64,000 nucleotides of DNA from Calycina herbarum (GCA_001414485.1 LLEY01000109.1:62001-126000), one strand, 5' to 3'. Numbered from the stretch's first letter, positions 11,497 to 24,419 are shown. The notes: generated by a model not told the origin, from the letters alone. A program made the numbers and translations.

Positions 11497-12441
11497 ATGA
11501 CGACCAAAGAGCCCACTTCAATATTTCAGAAACTCAACAACCCGCCTCCAATGAGTTGCAACAACCAAATCGCAACACTTGCCTACCATGCACCGCCACT
11601 TGGAAGAAAGACCGAGAACCCATTCCTGCTCCTCAAGCTCTCTTCCGATGATCCTCTTTCCATCGAAGTACTCCCTGTTTGTGCTTAATACCCTATTTAG
11701 AATACACTATACTGACAAAAACAGCTCATCCATCCCTCCCCTCACGAAATCAAGACCCACGAAGAAACTCTAAGCTTCCTCCGCAGCGAAAAAATAGCCT
11801 TTACACCCAAAATGCTCCTGGCCGCATCTCCCCTCACTCCGTCCATGAGCACTCATATATCAGCAAACCGAGGCCGCATGTTTCTCCACGGAAAGCCTCT
11901 GTATCTCAAAAAGAACTTCGCGGTGAGAGAAACCTGGATTGACCCCGCCAAACTCACCACTTTACCAACGAACTTACTACGCTTTTCGGAACGGAATCCA
12001 GCTGGTGAAGTTCTTGGCTTAGATGTGGAGAGTTCGTGCCGGTTGGAGGATTTGATGTCTCAGTATAAAGCAAACGAAGGGGCCTGGAATCTGGTCCGGG
12101 GTATTGAGGCTGCTATGGTCAGGAGGGGTGGTTGGATTTCCGCATTTGGTGGATGGAGTGGTGGGATCAGACGTACCGAGATTGAGGCTGAGGATGTATT
12201 GATCAGAGGGTGGTTGAAGGAGTTGAAGGCTTTGGTTGGGGTTGTGGAGTATAAGGAGTTGGAACCTAAGGGTGTTACGTGGGCTGGGAAAGTGGAAGAT
12301 GAGGGTGAGATTTTAGAGAAGAAGGTTACGACCAAGGATATGGCTGTTTTTGAGGGGTTTGTGGAGGTTGAGAAGAGTAGAGAGGGGGACTGGTTGCTTG
12401 TTAATCAGTATGGGTTGAACGATGAGAGTGTCAGAATTTGA
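11497..12441 (+). CDS. Hypothetical protein
   Basis: Two exons, 11497-11676 and 11725-12441, separated by a short 48-base intron (GTTTGT...AACAG) with phase 0 on both sides, give 298 residues. An in-frame ATG at 11437 would add 20 residues. Codon use is even and the exon 2 frame is open for 239 codons, so the gene looks real. I recognise no domain. The N-terminal half is basic and proline-rich; the C-terminal half is acidic and probably helical (EIEAEDVLIRGWLKELKALV). No signal peptide or membrane segment is apparent. It converges on the O-methyltransferase gene, with about 250 bases between the two stop codons. Confidence 0.6.
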
Positions 12442-12693
12442 GCGCTCTATCTAAATTTCTGGGATATTTGTCCTAGAAAGTTAGAACAACGAGGTCATAA
12501 GGAAATGTGTCCATTCTGGCATACACACACATACACACAAACCCGTTACTTGCAAAGATAAATGAATATATGGAAATTGGCATTTTATTTTTACAATTCC
12601 ATTAAACCACAGAGCAGAGATAGGTATACCGTAGCTAAACTCCCAAAAGTCCCAAGTTCCCATTCCCCATTTCCGAAACCAAAAAAACACACT

Positions 12694-14066
12694 TTACTTC
12701 TTCAACCCCACCTCCAATAAACACCTTCCATACCCCTTCATCTTGTCATCCAAAACCCAAGTCTCAATCAACTCCAACCCCACCCCCGCTAACAGCGTCC
12801 GGAACTGCTCCAACGTCCGTTCCAACGCAGCAAAAGAAACCATCATCAACAAATCCGCCGACGCAGAAAACAATCCCACGCCTTTCTCAGGAAGTACATT
12901 CTCGCTAATCAACAACAGAGAATCTTTATCCATGGCATCTCTGATATGTTCTAATATAATAGTAGCTTGTTTATCAGGCCAGTCGTGGAGGACGTTGGAG
13001 AGGAAATATGCTTTTGCTCCTGGTGTGGGGTTGGGTTTGAACATATCGTGTGTCAAGACCTTGATAGAAGCTGGTAGTGTTCCTGGTTCTATGGCGTCTG
13101 CCACAATAAGGATCTCCTGCAAGACAAGAGAACCTTCCGGAAGATCGGGGAAATGGCTGTTGAAGCCAACAAGATCGTGACCTTTCCCACCTCCGATGTC
13201 AACGAGGATAGGCTTCCCAGAATCTTTGTTGGAAAGAAGTTTTTCCTCACTGGGAAAACTTTGGAACCATCTCTTGCCATCCCCTCCTCTGGGAATACTC
13301 ATGGAGACATTGAATGCATGCTGAAGTCTTGGGTTCGCAGCGAGGATATCGAAGGCGTGGAGTTTGGTCTTTTCCGCGTATTGGATTGGTGCGTCGTATG
13401 CGTCTGTGGGAGATTTGAATCCTTTTTCGCGGAAATATTCTGGGAGGAAATAAGCTCTTTTTCCGGAAGCGTTTCTGAGATTTATTAGATTAAAAGTCGC
13501 AATGCGTAGGCTTGGGGGAGGCTAAGTCTTACATTGAAATTACCCCTTGGGGGATTGGAGAGGCGGAAACGAAGGTATTGACAAATGGCAAGGACTTGAA
13601 TTGATTGACACCAACTTCGTCAAAGATACCCATTCCAACAAGGAATCTCATGATGCGAACTAAGACGTGTTAGTATTGGTCGGTGATATGGAAGGAATTT
13701 GGTTCACTGACTAACTAGAAGGGGTTCGGGATCAACCTCCATCGTCGAAACTAACTCATCGATACTGAACTCCTTGTTATCGGAAGACAGAGACGCTGCA
13801 GCATCGAAGAGTTTCATATCAATTGCAATCTCAAGAGCTACCGGTTGCATTGGCTGCAGCAAGTCAGCTGGAGGTTTTGCAAATACCACCATTGGTCGAA
13901 AGAATAATCAACATACAGCGAAGACCCATCGATAAATAGTCTCAAACGGATGTTCCAATTTACTCTTCAACGTATCACAAGCATCAAGAATCTCCTTTCG
14001 ACCCTCATTACTCAACTCCGAATCGGCGATGCTGTGAAGCGAAGCGAAGAGCTCGGTAACACTCAT
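12694..14066 (-). CDS. SAM-dependent O-methyltransferase
   Basis: Four exons on the minus strand (14066-13917, 13853-13712, 13659-13533, 13474-12694) give 399 residues with consistent phases. The N-terminal part has the winged-helix dimerisation region (VALEIAIDMKLFDAA, then RIMRFLVGMGIFDE). The C-terminal part has SAM motif I, LVDIGGGKGHD (near residue 230), and VLHDWPD (near 302), which holds the catalytic His of plant- and fungal-type small-molecule O-methyltransferases. Size and layout match the family found in secondary-metabolite clusters, but no polyketide or peptide synthase is near, so a cluster is not supported here. The substrate cannot be told from sequence. Upstream lies non-coding DNA with GGATTGGATA-type motifs. 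Confidence 0.85.
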
Positions 14067-15283
14067 ATTTTTCGAATCTTTCCGTAAGCTCAAGAATATA
14101 AAACCGTAGTTGAAGATAAGATCGGATTTAGATCCGATAGCAACGCAGAAAGGTACCAAGCTTTTATAACTGATTCGCTGGTTTTTATGCCCCGAACCCG
14201 CTTCCTCGAATTCTCGGACATAAACGCTCGGCTTTTTCTGAAAAGCCCGGTTTTTGCTCCGGATCCGCTGAAGGAAGGCCACTTTCGCTGTGCCTCTTTT
14301 TGCGAAGTGTAATCAAAGCAAGAAAACGGGGCAAAGTAAGCCGTTGATCGACTCCGCGGATATTCGGCGGTAGTAACCTTTTATATATCCGATCCAATCC
14401 ACTAATACCAATCCAGTCCACTAAGATTTGAGGCTATCCATTGGATAGTAGCTATCTATAGATAGTTCCAACAGAAACTTTATGTGGTTGAAAAGTACGG
14501 ATCAAGTGGATCTACACAACTTTCATTCATAAAATAGTAGTATCATTTTATCCTCAGATAACTCCGTGGGGACATTTATTCTGAAAATGGGTCACTAGAG
14601 CACCGCGAGCACAAAAGAAATACCTTTCACAATCCATTTACTATAATGGATATCCAACGAATGTATCAATACCAAACCCACTGGATTGGATATTAATAGA
14701 TAACTCAAATTGAAATACATATAGTCTTTGGATTGGATACCCATGGAGATTTAATTTAATATACATCTAGTGGGAGCGTTGTCCGTGTACGCAAGTGCCG
14801 CGCGGGTTTAGAATATCAGAAAGTATTAGCCTTTGATGGTTCTCAATATCATTTGCTACGTTACTGAGGGATGTCTAATTGTTGAAAATAGATTCACTTG
14901 GTGTAGTGGTGGACAAATTAAGTGGAGAATAGAAGTTAGTCGAGGATATAATACACTTAAGAGTATCGTATATCCCCTCCACTCTAAGAAAACAAACCTC
15001 GAAAGTGTATCAAAACCACCATGGACCATTTGCAAAGCAAACTTTGCCCTTTTTCTTGTTCACCCACTATTCTTTTCGAGGCTAAAGTCACAGTGATATA
15101 TCAATTGAAGTTTCCTTAGACTATATTCTGTATTAGAGCTACTATACCATGTCATCCTATGAATTGTTTTATGACTGGTCCAATTTTCATGCATTCTTTC
15201 AAATCTTTGAACCTACGCATACATTTTGCTCAGCAAACTCCTCGTCCAGTGATATTTCTGCCAAATCTTGCGAATGATGTTCC
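14067..15283. other. Intergenic region with scattered GGATTGGATA motifs
   Basis: Between 14390 and 14745 the motif TCCAATCCA occurs near the left side and its complement TGGATTGGATA near the right side (about 14683 and 14733). This could be a decayed inverted-repeat element, but the arms are short and imperfect. The rest holds only short open frames with no recognisable content. Confidence 0.35.
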
Positions 15284-16091
15284 CTATTCCTCGTCCGAGT
15301 CGTCCGAGTCATCATCTTCCCCAACAATGGCGACATATGTGATTCCACCATCTCGGTAGACATGAACACATTTCTTCCCTTCACAGTCGCACGATTCACA
15401 CTTTCTACCGGGTGTGGTCTCTGTCTCGACCAAACCACATCCGACGATTTCGTACAAGCAACGTCGGGTGCCGTGTAGCTCATTGTCCTCCTTCCATTCT
15501 TTATATAGAATAAGGCTGACTCCAGGCTCGAAAATCTCCACAAGAGCCTCGCGGAGCTGGACGGTATTGGTACCGGGTGTTGGACGAAGCTCGGAGAACA
15601 GTTGGTAAAGACGCTTGTTTTCATGGTGCCATATAGCGGCTGTTGAGTGCTGTTGGGCAAGAACCGCAGGGCCGGCTTTTCTCTGTTTTGTTGCAGTTGG
15701 GAACCACCAAGTAGCATTCCCCAAGTCGGTTTGCGGGAGAACACAATCAAAACCAGGAGACTTTCTCTTCTTGGCAGAACCTTCCTCCACATTGTTGAGG
15801 CGCATCAGGAGTCGTGCATTCTCGTCTCGGAGTTTCTCCATCGGCTCTGTGTCCTTCCTCAAGTCCTCAACACTCTTGGAGAGCGCAGTGATCTGTGTAA
15901 TGTTAGACTTCCATTTATAGAAGCATGTCATTGGCAGTTACCTTTCCAATGAACGATTCTTGCGATTCCAACATCACTACTTTGGCAAGCAGCTCCGTCT
16001 CAACTTTCTCCAATTTCTTGACTTTCGCCTCCAGCTCTGCCATCTTCGTGGCTTGGCTGGTGATGCCGGCTTTGATGGTGTCGAAATCCAT
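15284..16091 (-). CDS. Coiled-coil orphan protein
   Basis: Two exons, 16091-15942 and 15892-15284, with phase 0 at a 49-base intron, give 252 residues. The ATG at 16091 (MDFDTIKAGITSQ) is preferred over upstream in-frame starts because it opens directly into a heptad-rich coiled coil (about residues 10-85). The middle (about 105-200) looks globular (ATWWFP, AIWHHENKRLYQLFSELRP). The tail has a cysteine cluster (CESCDCEGKKC) and ends in a very acidic run of Asp, Ser and Glu. I do not recognise the family; it may be lineage-specific. The acidic tail suggests a nuclear or chromatin-associated role, but this is a guess. Confidence 0.65.
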
Positions 16092-17214
16092 TTTTATGCC
16101 TGGACCCTGACAGGTTGGATTTGAAGAAAACGCGACGGGATGCAGGTGGGACGCGTTGGAAGAAGAAGCGAGGAAGGCGCCTTCCCTCTCAACATCGTCC
16201 CTTCCAAGTTTGGAAAGACTGCGCACCCCAGCCGGAATGATTTCCCTAGTCCAAAAAATTCCGATTTTTCATTGAAGACACTCCTACAGGTGTTTGACCA
16301 ACGAGCCCCTTGCGACTTTCAATTCCATCACAGTCACCAAGCATCACCAAGAGGTTCAAGTAGTTTAACATCCTAAGCATGATGTACCTCAATGGCATTC
16401 TTATGACAATAGCGCAGTATTACAAAAATTTCTTATCCAAACTCCCAGCTGAGAAGCAAACCTGGAAAAGGAAACCACCAAGCCATTTTGAAGCCAAGTC
16501 TCAAGTCCCGATGTACAACTAACGCCCCCCACCCCCTGCCCTCTACAGCCGTATTGACTTGGGGCGATTGATGAAACGGGATTTTTGAAAGAAGACAGAG
16601 AGAACTGGAGGAGTTGGAGCAGGCAGTGACCCAAGATGAGGATGGCTCCTTCCCTTGTCACTCCTGAATTTGGAAAGCAGCACCCACAACCATAGCCGGT
16701 TCTTTCCGCGAGGTCTGCGCGGCAGAAGATATCAGCACGACAAGAACTTTTCAAAGCAGCCTTTTCTCTGGAAGAATTTCAGCATCGCAAAAGCACTAAA
16801 TCACAGAAAGGACGGATCGCAAAGTCAGCTTTTTACAAGACAAATAGAGGCGCGATCTGGTATAATTTATTCCCCAATTACGGAATTGACTCATTAGTAT
16901 AGTCTATCAGGTAGTGTGCCTCTTAATTTTAATCATTAGACTGGATTGTTTGAGAGTATTTAGAGTAATTGAGTTATTTAAATAAAGCTTTGGGATTTCT
17001 AAAGGTTTCGAGTACTAGATAGTGACTTCGTATATCTGATCACTATTTATTCATTCTAATTATGTGAGAAGATTTAAACAAATAAAATACTTTAATAGAG
17101 TTTGAGACCAAGTCCTCGATTTGCAGCGAAATTAATAGGTGAGTGAAGCATACCAGATCAAGTTTCTCTTCAAGACAACACCAGAAAAGTATTCTACTCC
17201 TTGACTCCTTGTTG
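16092..17214. other. Intergenic region containing repeat copy 2
   Basis: Apart from the dispersed repeat at 16805-16955, the stretch has only weak open frames in conflicting directions. From about 16940 it becomes A+T-rich. No gene is supported. Confidence 0.45.
16805..16955 (+). repeat. Dispersed repeat, copy 2
   Basis: Partner of 9009-9155, in the same orientation. This copy keeps more C and G (for example GGCGCGATCTGG against GGCACGATCTGG). The adjoining GAGAGTATTTAGAG also occurs near 43018, which may mark a third, poorly kept copy. Confidence 0.7.
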
Positions 17215-17870
17215 CTGAAATCGCACTCTCGAAATTACCACATTCTCACCGTCACGTCCTCATTGTCGTATCTCATTCATCCACACCATGACTCTTCGCA
17301 AAAGAAGAGATCTCATAAACAACTCAGAAGGCACGTCAAATCCCAGACGAGTGGACGACCAGCCCCTGGCGTGCCTAGCGCACCTTCCCTCCCGGCCAAC
17401 TCCTCTCGACCCTTCCCAGTTCGGAAAGAACCAACCAATCCCAGCGCTGTTGCTCCTCTGAGACCGCTGGGGATGAAATCTAGAATCTGCCATTATTCGA
17501 AAAACGTCGGAGGAAAGCCGAAGGACCTCCAAAAATCCATAACCTCTCGAGGTCCTCAACTTCCAGATCCAGCCTTCAATCCTCAAAACCTTTACCCCCG
17601 CCAGACCAACTACGGAGTGAGCTATCTGACCAAAAGAATAAGAATAAGGCTGTATTCGAGAAGTTAACCCGGTAACTCGTCGCTGCAGACTTCGCAGACT
17701 AGGTCTTCGAAGAGAAAGATAGTAGTCATCTTAATGCCAACACCAAGCATATCCCCAAACCAACAAAATACTTTCCGTTAAGTTCAGTTACCCTCGATTA
17801 CTTTCTCACCCTCGATTCTAATCTAAACGTTCATCGTGCCACAAAACATATTCAGCAGTGTTGCGCGACG
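17215..17870 (+). pseudogene. Possible decayed gene, one frame with several stops
   Basis: One frame reads as low-complexity but protein-like sequence from about 17260 to 17860, interrupted by roughly seven stops. Its end is the most convincing part: NKAVFEKLTR, stop, LVAADFAD, stop, VFEEKDSSHLNANTKH. Most of the stops are TAA or TAG, which could come from CAA or CAG. A different frame is fully open for 174 codons at 17143-17667 but its translation looks less natural. Any stop codon can be explained by a C-to-T change, so the evidence is compositional only. Confidence 0.3.
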
Positions 17871-20144
17871 GGGGGGAGAAGCTCAAGTATTCAATGTTGT
17901 GACATATAAGAGCCCACCTGTATCCGCATAAGCCCAAGAATTAGGAGCATAGCGAAAGATAAAAATGTATTGAAGATATTTGTATTGATTATAGAGGTCC
18001 AAGAGCCTGACTATATACCGCGGAGATTGGTTATATTGAGCATCAGCGACCACCCATCGCAGTCACCGTGTTAAGAATTCCCACCATCACTCAATTAGAT
18101 ATATAGTATATGGTGTGAAGTAATTATATATCAAAAGATACTACTTGCGATAAGAAAGATTTCGTTCCTATCAATCCTTTCAAGTGAGGTCAAGTAATCT
18201 CAAGCAATTAAATCAATTATCCTAAATATTTTGGAATAATTCGTTGAGTGAATCTTATTCAAGTATTTTCTATAAAGCATGACTAGAACTTTCGTCTTAC
18301 CTATACTTGCCCTGCCCATCTAGCAAAAGCGATTTGGGGTAGGTTTATACACTACTCAAAGAAATCCCCTAATGAGAAGTAGAAGGCTCTTGAAATCAGT
18401 TGCATACTCTTGCAAGGAAATGTTAACTCGTTCTGAAGATAAGGTCTACGGTCATCGCCCACAAAGTTTAAGATAAAACCCAAGAATGCTACGAGTAAGA
18501 AGAACGAGTTCAAGTATCGACACTTGACTTTTTCTACTATTGTCAATTTTCTCACCGTCGATTATCGTCTCAAAATTCATTATCACAGAGAAAGGCATCT
18601 AGAACATCTAGAACTCATGATATTTTAGCGTGAAATTTTGAGACGCCTTATTTCAAGTTTTTTGTGGTCACCCAAGTGCTGAGATGCAACAATAGTCCGA
18701 GAAACAACGAGGCGATCGTTGCATGTTTCACTGCAATTACAGTGAGTGTACCATGTAGCAGCTCATACTCAAAACCCTAGTTTCCAGTAATCCCCAGAAC
18801 TTTTGTCGCCCATACCCCCACTACCTCATACTCCCCACTACCTCATACTCCCCACATCTCGACCCCGAAACACCTCAGCACACATATTCTACAAAGACTT
18901 CTATATAAACTCCTATACATCCCAAACTCACGCCAGTACTTTTCACCATGTGAAAACCACCGTTCCCCACTCACTTTTGCGACTTAAGCACCCCTTGTAA
19001 ATCACTCATCCCCCGACACCTCCAGTAATCGCGGTCCTCAATATTTGACTTAGCCAAGAACTTATTGAAAGTTCCCAAACCCCCTTTACTAAACAAATTT
19101 TAAAGCACCACTTTTACCGTCGACCCCCCTCTCGCCGTCGAATCTCTTTCTAACCTCCATTCGACACTTTTTTCTGTACCAAACGACTGAGCAATCACCT
19201 CGATGCGGTCTTCATGCCTCGATGATTACACGCTACTGCGGTCGTCTCGTGCTTATATCTCAAACCTCGCTCGTCGAAGGCAATGATTGCGTCTTCCAAT
19301 TCTTTTGCCTATGTTCTGGTCGAAAGAAAGGCGCTGATAGCGTGTGATAAAGTTTACTTACCCTGGTCCAGAACCTCGCCGTCTAAATACAAAATTACAA
19401 ACATCGAGCTGGTATATTTTGTTCGTCCGACCAAATGTCAAGTAACTTTAGTATACAAGGTTATTTAGAATAATCGAATCATCCAAAGAAAGTTTCCTCC
19501 TCTTGAAAAAGTATATAGTATAAAATATTTATCCAGACAAGCTTCATTTAATACTAGAATAATTAAATTAAACAACGGAGATTCAGATACTAGTAAACTT
19601 CAAATTAAGCCATGAACTTATAGTTAGTAAATAACAGGATCTTGTGTAAAAGCTCACACCGAACCCCGCGACGACAACATATCAAGCCAAATCCTCAAAA
19701 TCCACATAATATCACTTCAAACCCAAGAACAGGAAAATACAATAAACAAATCTTCGTTTGACTTCTCTAGCTACGTACTGCCAAGCCACAAGCTGAAAAT
19801 CAAGTGCCCCAAGCAAGTGCAAGGCAAATTCTTCCTCATGAGCAAATGATCACACCCAGCCATGTCTCCCCTCTCAATACTCCGAATTCAACCCTATGCA
19901 CCCCATTTTTAAACCCGCACCCCTCCACTATACACCAGCCAACCAGCCATCTGATCATACACCAACCCCCCCATTGCTGGTCCATAATACAGTTTTGATG
20001 TAAATTCCATAAACACCTCAAGCAACAGACGCCCAAAAGCAATTGGTACACCACCCCCCGCCCCCTCACATCCCCCTTGGCCAGTGAAGAGTACAAAAGG
20101 AAAACCGAAGAAAAAAAGGTAATAGAGTACAACAAACCCCACCC
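17871..20144. other. A+T-rich intergenic DNA
   Basis: About 2.3 kb with no supported gene. It contains a short tandem repeat of a 17-base unit (CCACTACCTCATACTCC, slightly more than two copies, about 18826-18862). The right end, 19980-20144, is probably the 3' untranslated region of RAD16. Confidence 0.45.
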
Positions 20145-23100
20145 CTAATTACCACGAAACAAGAACTGCATATCCTCCGTCGAAAGATTCTGCATAGCCG
20201 AATCATCCGAATTAATAGTCGAATTAATCATATTCGCCTTCTTCTCCTGCAACAGCACCATTCGACTTTCAACCGAGTCCTCAATACAAAGTCGAGTGAT
20301 AGAACATGGTCTGGCTTGACCAATACGATGACAACGATCGGCACTTTGCCATTCAGCAGCTGGATTCCACCACGGGTCGATGATGAAGACGTGAGATGCT
20401 TCGGTCAGGTTGAGAGCAACACCGCCGGCTTTCAAAGAGACCAAGAAGCATTCAACGTTGACATTGGTCATGAAATGGTTGATGGAGGCTTGTCGTTGTG
20501 CGGGCGTCATGGATCCATCGAGCATGACAGTGGTGATTCCTGCACGGCGAAGTCGCCATTCAACTAGTTGCAGCATGGTGGTAAATTGACTGTGGATTCG
20601 AGTCAGTATTGGCATTTCCAGAACAAAGGATACCCCCACAGCACAACCTGAAAGAGAAGCAAAGACTGGGAGAACACCTACCTGAAGATGATGGATTTGT
20701 GAGAGCGATTTTTAGAGCGCAATTTCCACAGGTCGTGAATCAAGGCCTCTATCTTCGACGAACTAGTCCACTGGAAGAAATTAGCTGCTTTTCTCGTTGA
20801 ATCAGGAGCGGGAGGCGAATAAGAATATTTGCGCTCGAGTAGGAGTTTAAGGAAAATTACATACGTTCTCCATCTTGATTCTATTGATGATAGAAGATTT
20901 CTTGACCATCTGCTCGTCTTGTTCAATTGAAACCTGCTCTAAATCTATGCTGAGGCCAATATGGCAGACGGGGCAATCAGGGGATTCTAGAAAATGTTAG
21001 AGATGACCGAACCTGTTATTTTATGCAAAAAACTCACCAGAAGATCTGAGGTAGGCTTTGGCACATTCTCTACAGAATTCGTGCTTACAAGCGGATCTGA
21101 TAGCTTCCTCGGCCGTCTCGTCACAAATACAGCAGACAAGTACATTCTGACCACCTTCGCCATTCTTTTTCAAGATCAAGTCAGGATGATCTGCAACTTG
21201 ACGCATCTGCATGATGAGGCCGAAAATGTTGGCGTAATTGTTAAGGAGAACACCCTGAGCAACGTATGTTTCAAATTTCCGCGTACCGTTATTCATGATT
21301 GAACCAGCGAAGTCGTTTTCCTCCTCCCCAAAGAATAGTCGATCGACGTAAATCTCCTTTGCTGGTAGTTCCATAGAAGAAGAATGATCGCGTTTGACTC
21401 GGCGAAGCATGAATCGATCCGTTAAAATTCGAAGCTTACGGAATGCCTCTTGTCCAGGTCCCTTGTTGCCATACTTTTGGATTGGATTCAGGAGTTCTTG
21501 GTTGAAGACCGAAACATGCTGCATTCCACTGTGACCACATTGCTCGCAACGGTTGTCTTCATTCATATCCCAGTTCAGGTGTTCGCAGTCACATTGCTTG
21601 CAAAAGTAACAAGCAAACGGCTTAATATCAAGAAATCGAACTAGTGAGAAGAATTCGCCGATACGATTTTGGAGGGGTGTACCGGACAAGCACCATTTGT
21701 GATGGGCCTGTAATGCGAAACATGCCTTGGCAGATCCTGAAGATCGCGTCTAGAAGAGGTTGTGGTTAGCATATATATTTCCATCGGAGGAGTAAGTACT
21801 AACTTTGATATTGTGTGCCTCATCGAGGATGACACGATGGAAAGTGATGCTGTGGATTACGCTAGCCTGCTTGTGTAATGTGCCCTTGCGCATAGTGCCC
21901 TTCTGTTGTTTGCGGTACATGGACTCCAAACTGTTGTAGGACATAAGAATGACATCGTACTTCACGAGCTCCTTCTTGGTGATTCCCTTCGTCTTCGCAT
22001 TGGTACCATGGTAAACGAAGGTCTTTAGAGTTCCATCAGTGTAGGACTCTATCTCTTGCTGCCACTGCATAAGAGCCACTGGCGGAATGAGAACCAACGA
22101 AGGAAGCTTGGCAGGGAAATCAGACATGATGAGGGATACGGCCTGAATAGTCTTTCCCATACCCATCTCATCACCCAATAGACCGCCACCCCATGACGTC
22201 TTTTCCATGGCTTGCATCCATCCAACGCCCGAAAGCTGGAAAGGCTTTAGCTCACGATTGATGTTCTTAGGTTGCTCAATCTTGACATCCCCAATCTTGG
22301 GAAGCTGTTCAAGATCCTTCCACATTGTGTGTAATACTGGGTGATGGGATTCGAGACGAGCGCGCTCCAGTCTACCTCTGCGTCCAGCTCGGTCGGATTG
22401 ATGTTCCAACAAGTTGATGCGTCGAGCGGCTGCTGCAGATCTTCCAGTCGTCGCGGGTCCACCAGGAGCAGATCCAGAGGCATCGTCAGAAGATTCATCC
22501 AAGTCCATACCGGAGAGAGGACCCAAACCCTCAAACTCACTGTCGGTTGGCGCTGGAGTCAAATCGGAGCTTGGGGTTGCAATTGGAGCAGCTACAGCCG
22601 TGGAAGCTTTTTGAGATTTGCGAGCAGAAATCGATCCCACACGACGAGGAACTGAGCTCTTGGCGGCTTGCTTCTTGCGAGACGTGCTGTTGAGGGTTGG
22701 TGGTTTGAAATCCCCCGAGTAGTCATCAGATTCATCCAACTCCTCGGTATCATCAAAGTCTTCGGTATCTTCTGAATCAAGAATGATGGCCTTGGTCTTT
22801 TTGGACGACTTTGAGCTAGTGAAACTAACATTATTCGAGTCTTTAGAGGAAAGCACAATCTTTGGTCTCTTGGTCAAATTTGGAGAAAAGGGTGCCATTA
22901 TGACTTCATCTTCATCCTCGGAGGCATAGTCCGCCATAAGGCGAAGTTTCTTGTTAGTTCGGGAAGTCCGACAACCAGATGTTTTCGAGGTGGATGGAAA
23001 TGCCTCAATATCCATAGCCGGAGCTGCAGCATCCTCCTTTTCTTGAAGGGCTCGAGCCAATTGAGCATCCGGAGAATTGTCGTCATCCGCATCCTCCTCC

Positions 23101-23686
23101 TCTGAATCAGGAACATGCTTTCGCTTGAGAGAGTACTGGCTGTTGCGAAGAGCAGCTGCCTGTGCAACCATACTGACTCCTGAAGAAGTGGCCATTTTTG
23201 TGCTACGGCGTCCTCTTCCACCCTTGGAAGGGCCAGTAGGTGCTGCATCTTCTGGAGGAGGGATTGGTGTTGCGACCGCGCTGGTCAATGGGGTAGAATA
23301 ACCACTGCTATCGTTGTCGTCCCGCGAGGTGGTGACAGAGGACATTGAACTGCGACCCTTTGCTGGTTGAGGCTTCTTTACGCTCGTGAGCATCTCAAGA
23401 GTTGGGAATTCGGATGAGGAAGAGGCATCATCCCCATTGACTGTGGAAGCAGCTGAATTTTTTTCGGGAGTATCTGCCATAGAAAGATCGACCTGGGAGG
23501 CATTCCGGATGGATCGTCGTGTGCCCGTTGCTGTTGTCAAGTTTGTCAGAAACGAACGATTGATTGCGTAAAGGTAACAACATGTAAAGTGCGAGGCTGC
23601 TTTCTAACGTGGCACAACTTACAGGCTTGTCTTGAAATGCTGGCGACGTCCTGGTTGGATTTCTTGGGTCGACCCCGCGGCGCCAT
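20145..23686 (-). CDS. rad16: DNA repair ATPase Rad16 (SNF2 helicase with RING finger)
   Basis: Six exons on the minus strand (23686-23623, 23530-21804, 21749-21038, 20986-20865, 20770-20682, 20589-20145) give 1,052 residues with all phases consistent. The N-terminal 400 residues are disordered and acidic. The SNF2 core follows: GDEMGMGKT (Walker A, near 474), LDEAHNIK (Walker B, near 591) and SGTPLQNR. A cysteine-rich insert comes next, then a RING finger (CCICDE...[13 protein letters not shown]...CPVCHIG, about 808-860). The helicase C-terminal domain ends in [11 protein letters not shown], a classic Rad16 tail. Rad16 with Rad7 forms the ATP-driven damage sensor (NEF4) and a ubiquitin-ligase part of global-genome nucleotide excision repair in yeast. 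It is head to head with RAD7 across about 730 bases. Confidence 0.95.
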
Positions 23687-24419
23687 CTTGGTGTTCTTGA
23701 TGGTTGCGATGGATGGGCACCGAGAGTATTTAGACGGTGGGATGGGACGATGGTATTGGTACAGGCAGGTGGAAAGGACGAGAGGAAATTGTTACAATAT
23801 CGAGTTCAAGACGAGATTCGAGGATCCCTGGCTTTCCCAGGAGACGGGTGGTGAGTGAAATGACGCTTTGCGACGAGGCAGCGATAAGGAGGCGATGGAG
23901 GGGTCGCAGTATTCAACAATTCCGCAATCTTCTACGATCTATCGAAGCACGGAAGCGGATTGAGTCCAGGGATGGAAAGGACGAGGAATGAATCGGTATT
24001 TTGTAGGAGAAGAAGAAAGTTGGTGGCGTAGACGATTCCCCTGGCGTCCAGGCATCAACGCGAACTTCGCGCGGTCACGTGGGTTTGCCTAGTGGCTTTA
24101 TTTGGCTTCGCTCCGCTAAACAAAAAACACTTCTTCTCCAGCCTTTTCATTGGTCGGCCGGCTCGGACTTTTTTCTACAGGCGCGTCTGCCTGATAAAGG
24201 GATTGATTGCATTGCATTCGCGCTCTTTCCATCAACTCCTTTTCATTTTCATAGTGGAAACATCGACGACGACGAAACATCATTGTATCATTGGCCCTGA
24301 GTTGTCTTCAATTCCCCCACTCCCTGTCTCTTCTTTCTACATTTTGGTGACGAAGATCGTGGCCGTCACCTCCAAATTTGACCCTTGAACGAAGCCTTTC
24401 TGAAGGCAAAGACTCCAAA
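23687..24419. promoter_or_regulatory. Divergent RAD16-RAD7 promoter region
   Basis: About 730 bases between the two start codons. It is less A+T-rich than the gene deserts and includes GC-rich patches (for example GGTCACGTGGG-like sequence near 24071 and CGGCCGGCTC near 24156). CACGTG is a common basic helix-loop-helix site, but I cannot assign a factor. Confidence 0.4.

Noticed and set aside
12694..14066. Idea that the O-methyltransferase marks a secondary-metabolite cluster
   Set aside because: No synthase, P450, transporter or regulator gene is present within the window around it.
17143..17667. 174-codon open frame on the plus strand
   Set aside because: The translation is unnatural (basic, Ser/Pro-rich) and a neighbouring frame reads better; no splice or start support.
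19836..20142. Two overlapping minus-strand frames downstream of RAD16
   Set aside because: They arise from C-rich plus-strand sequence in the probable RAD16 3' untranslated region; no domains.
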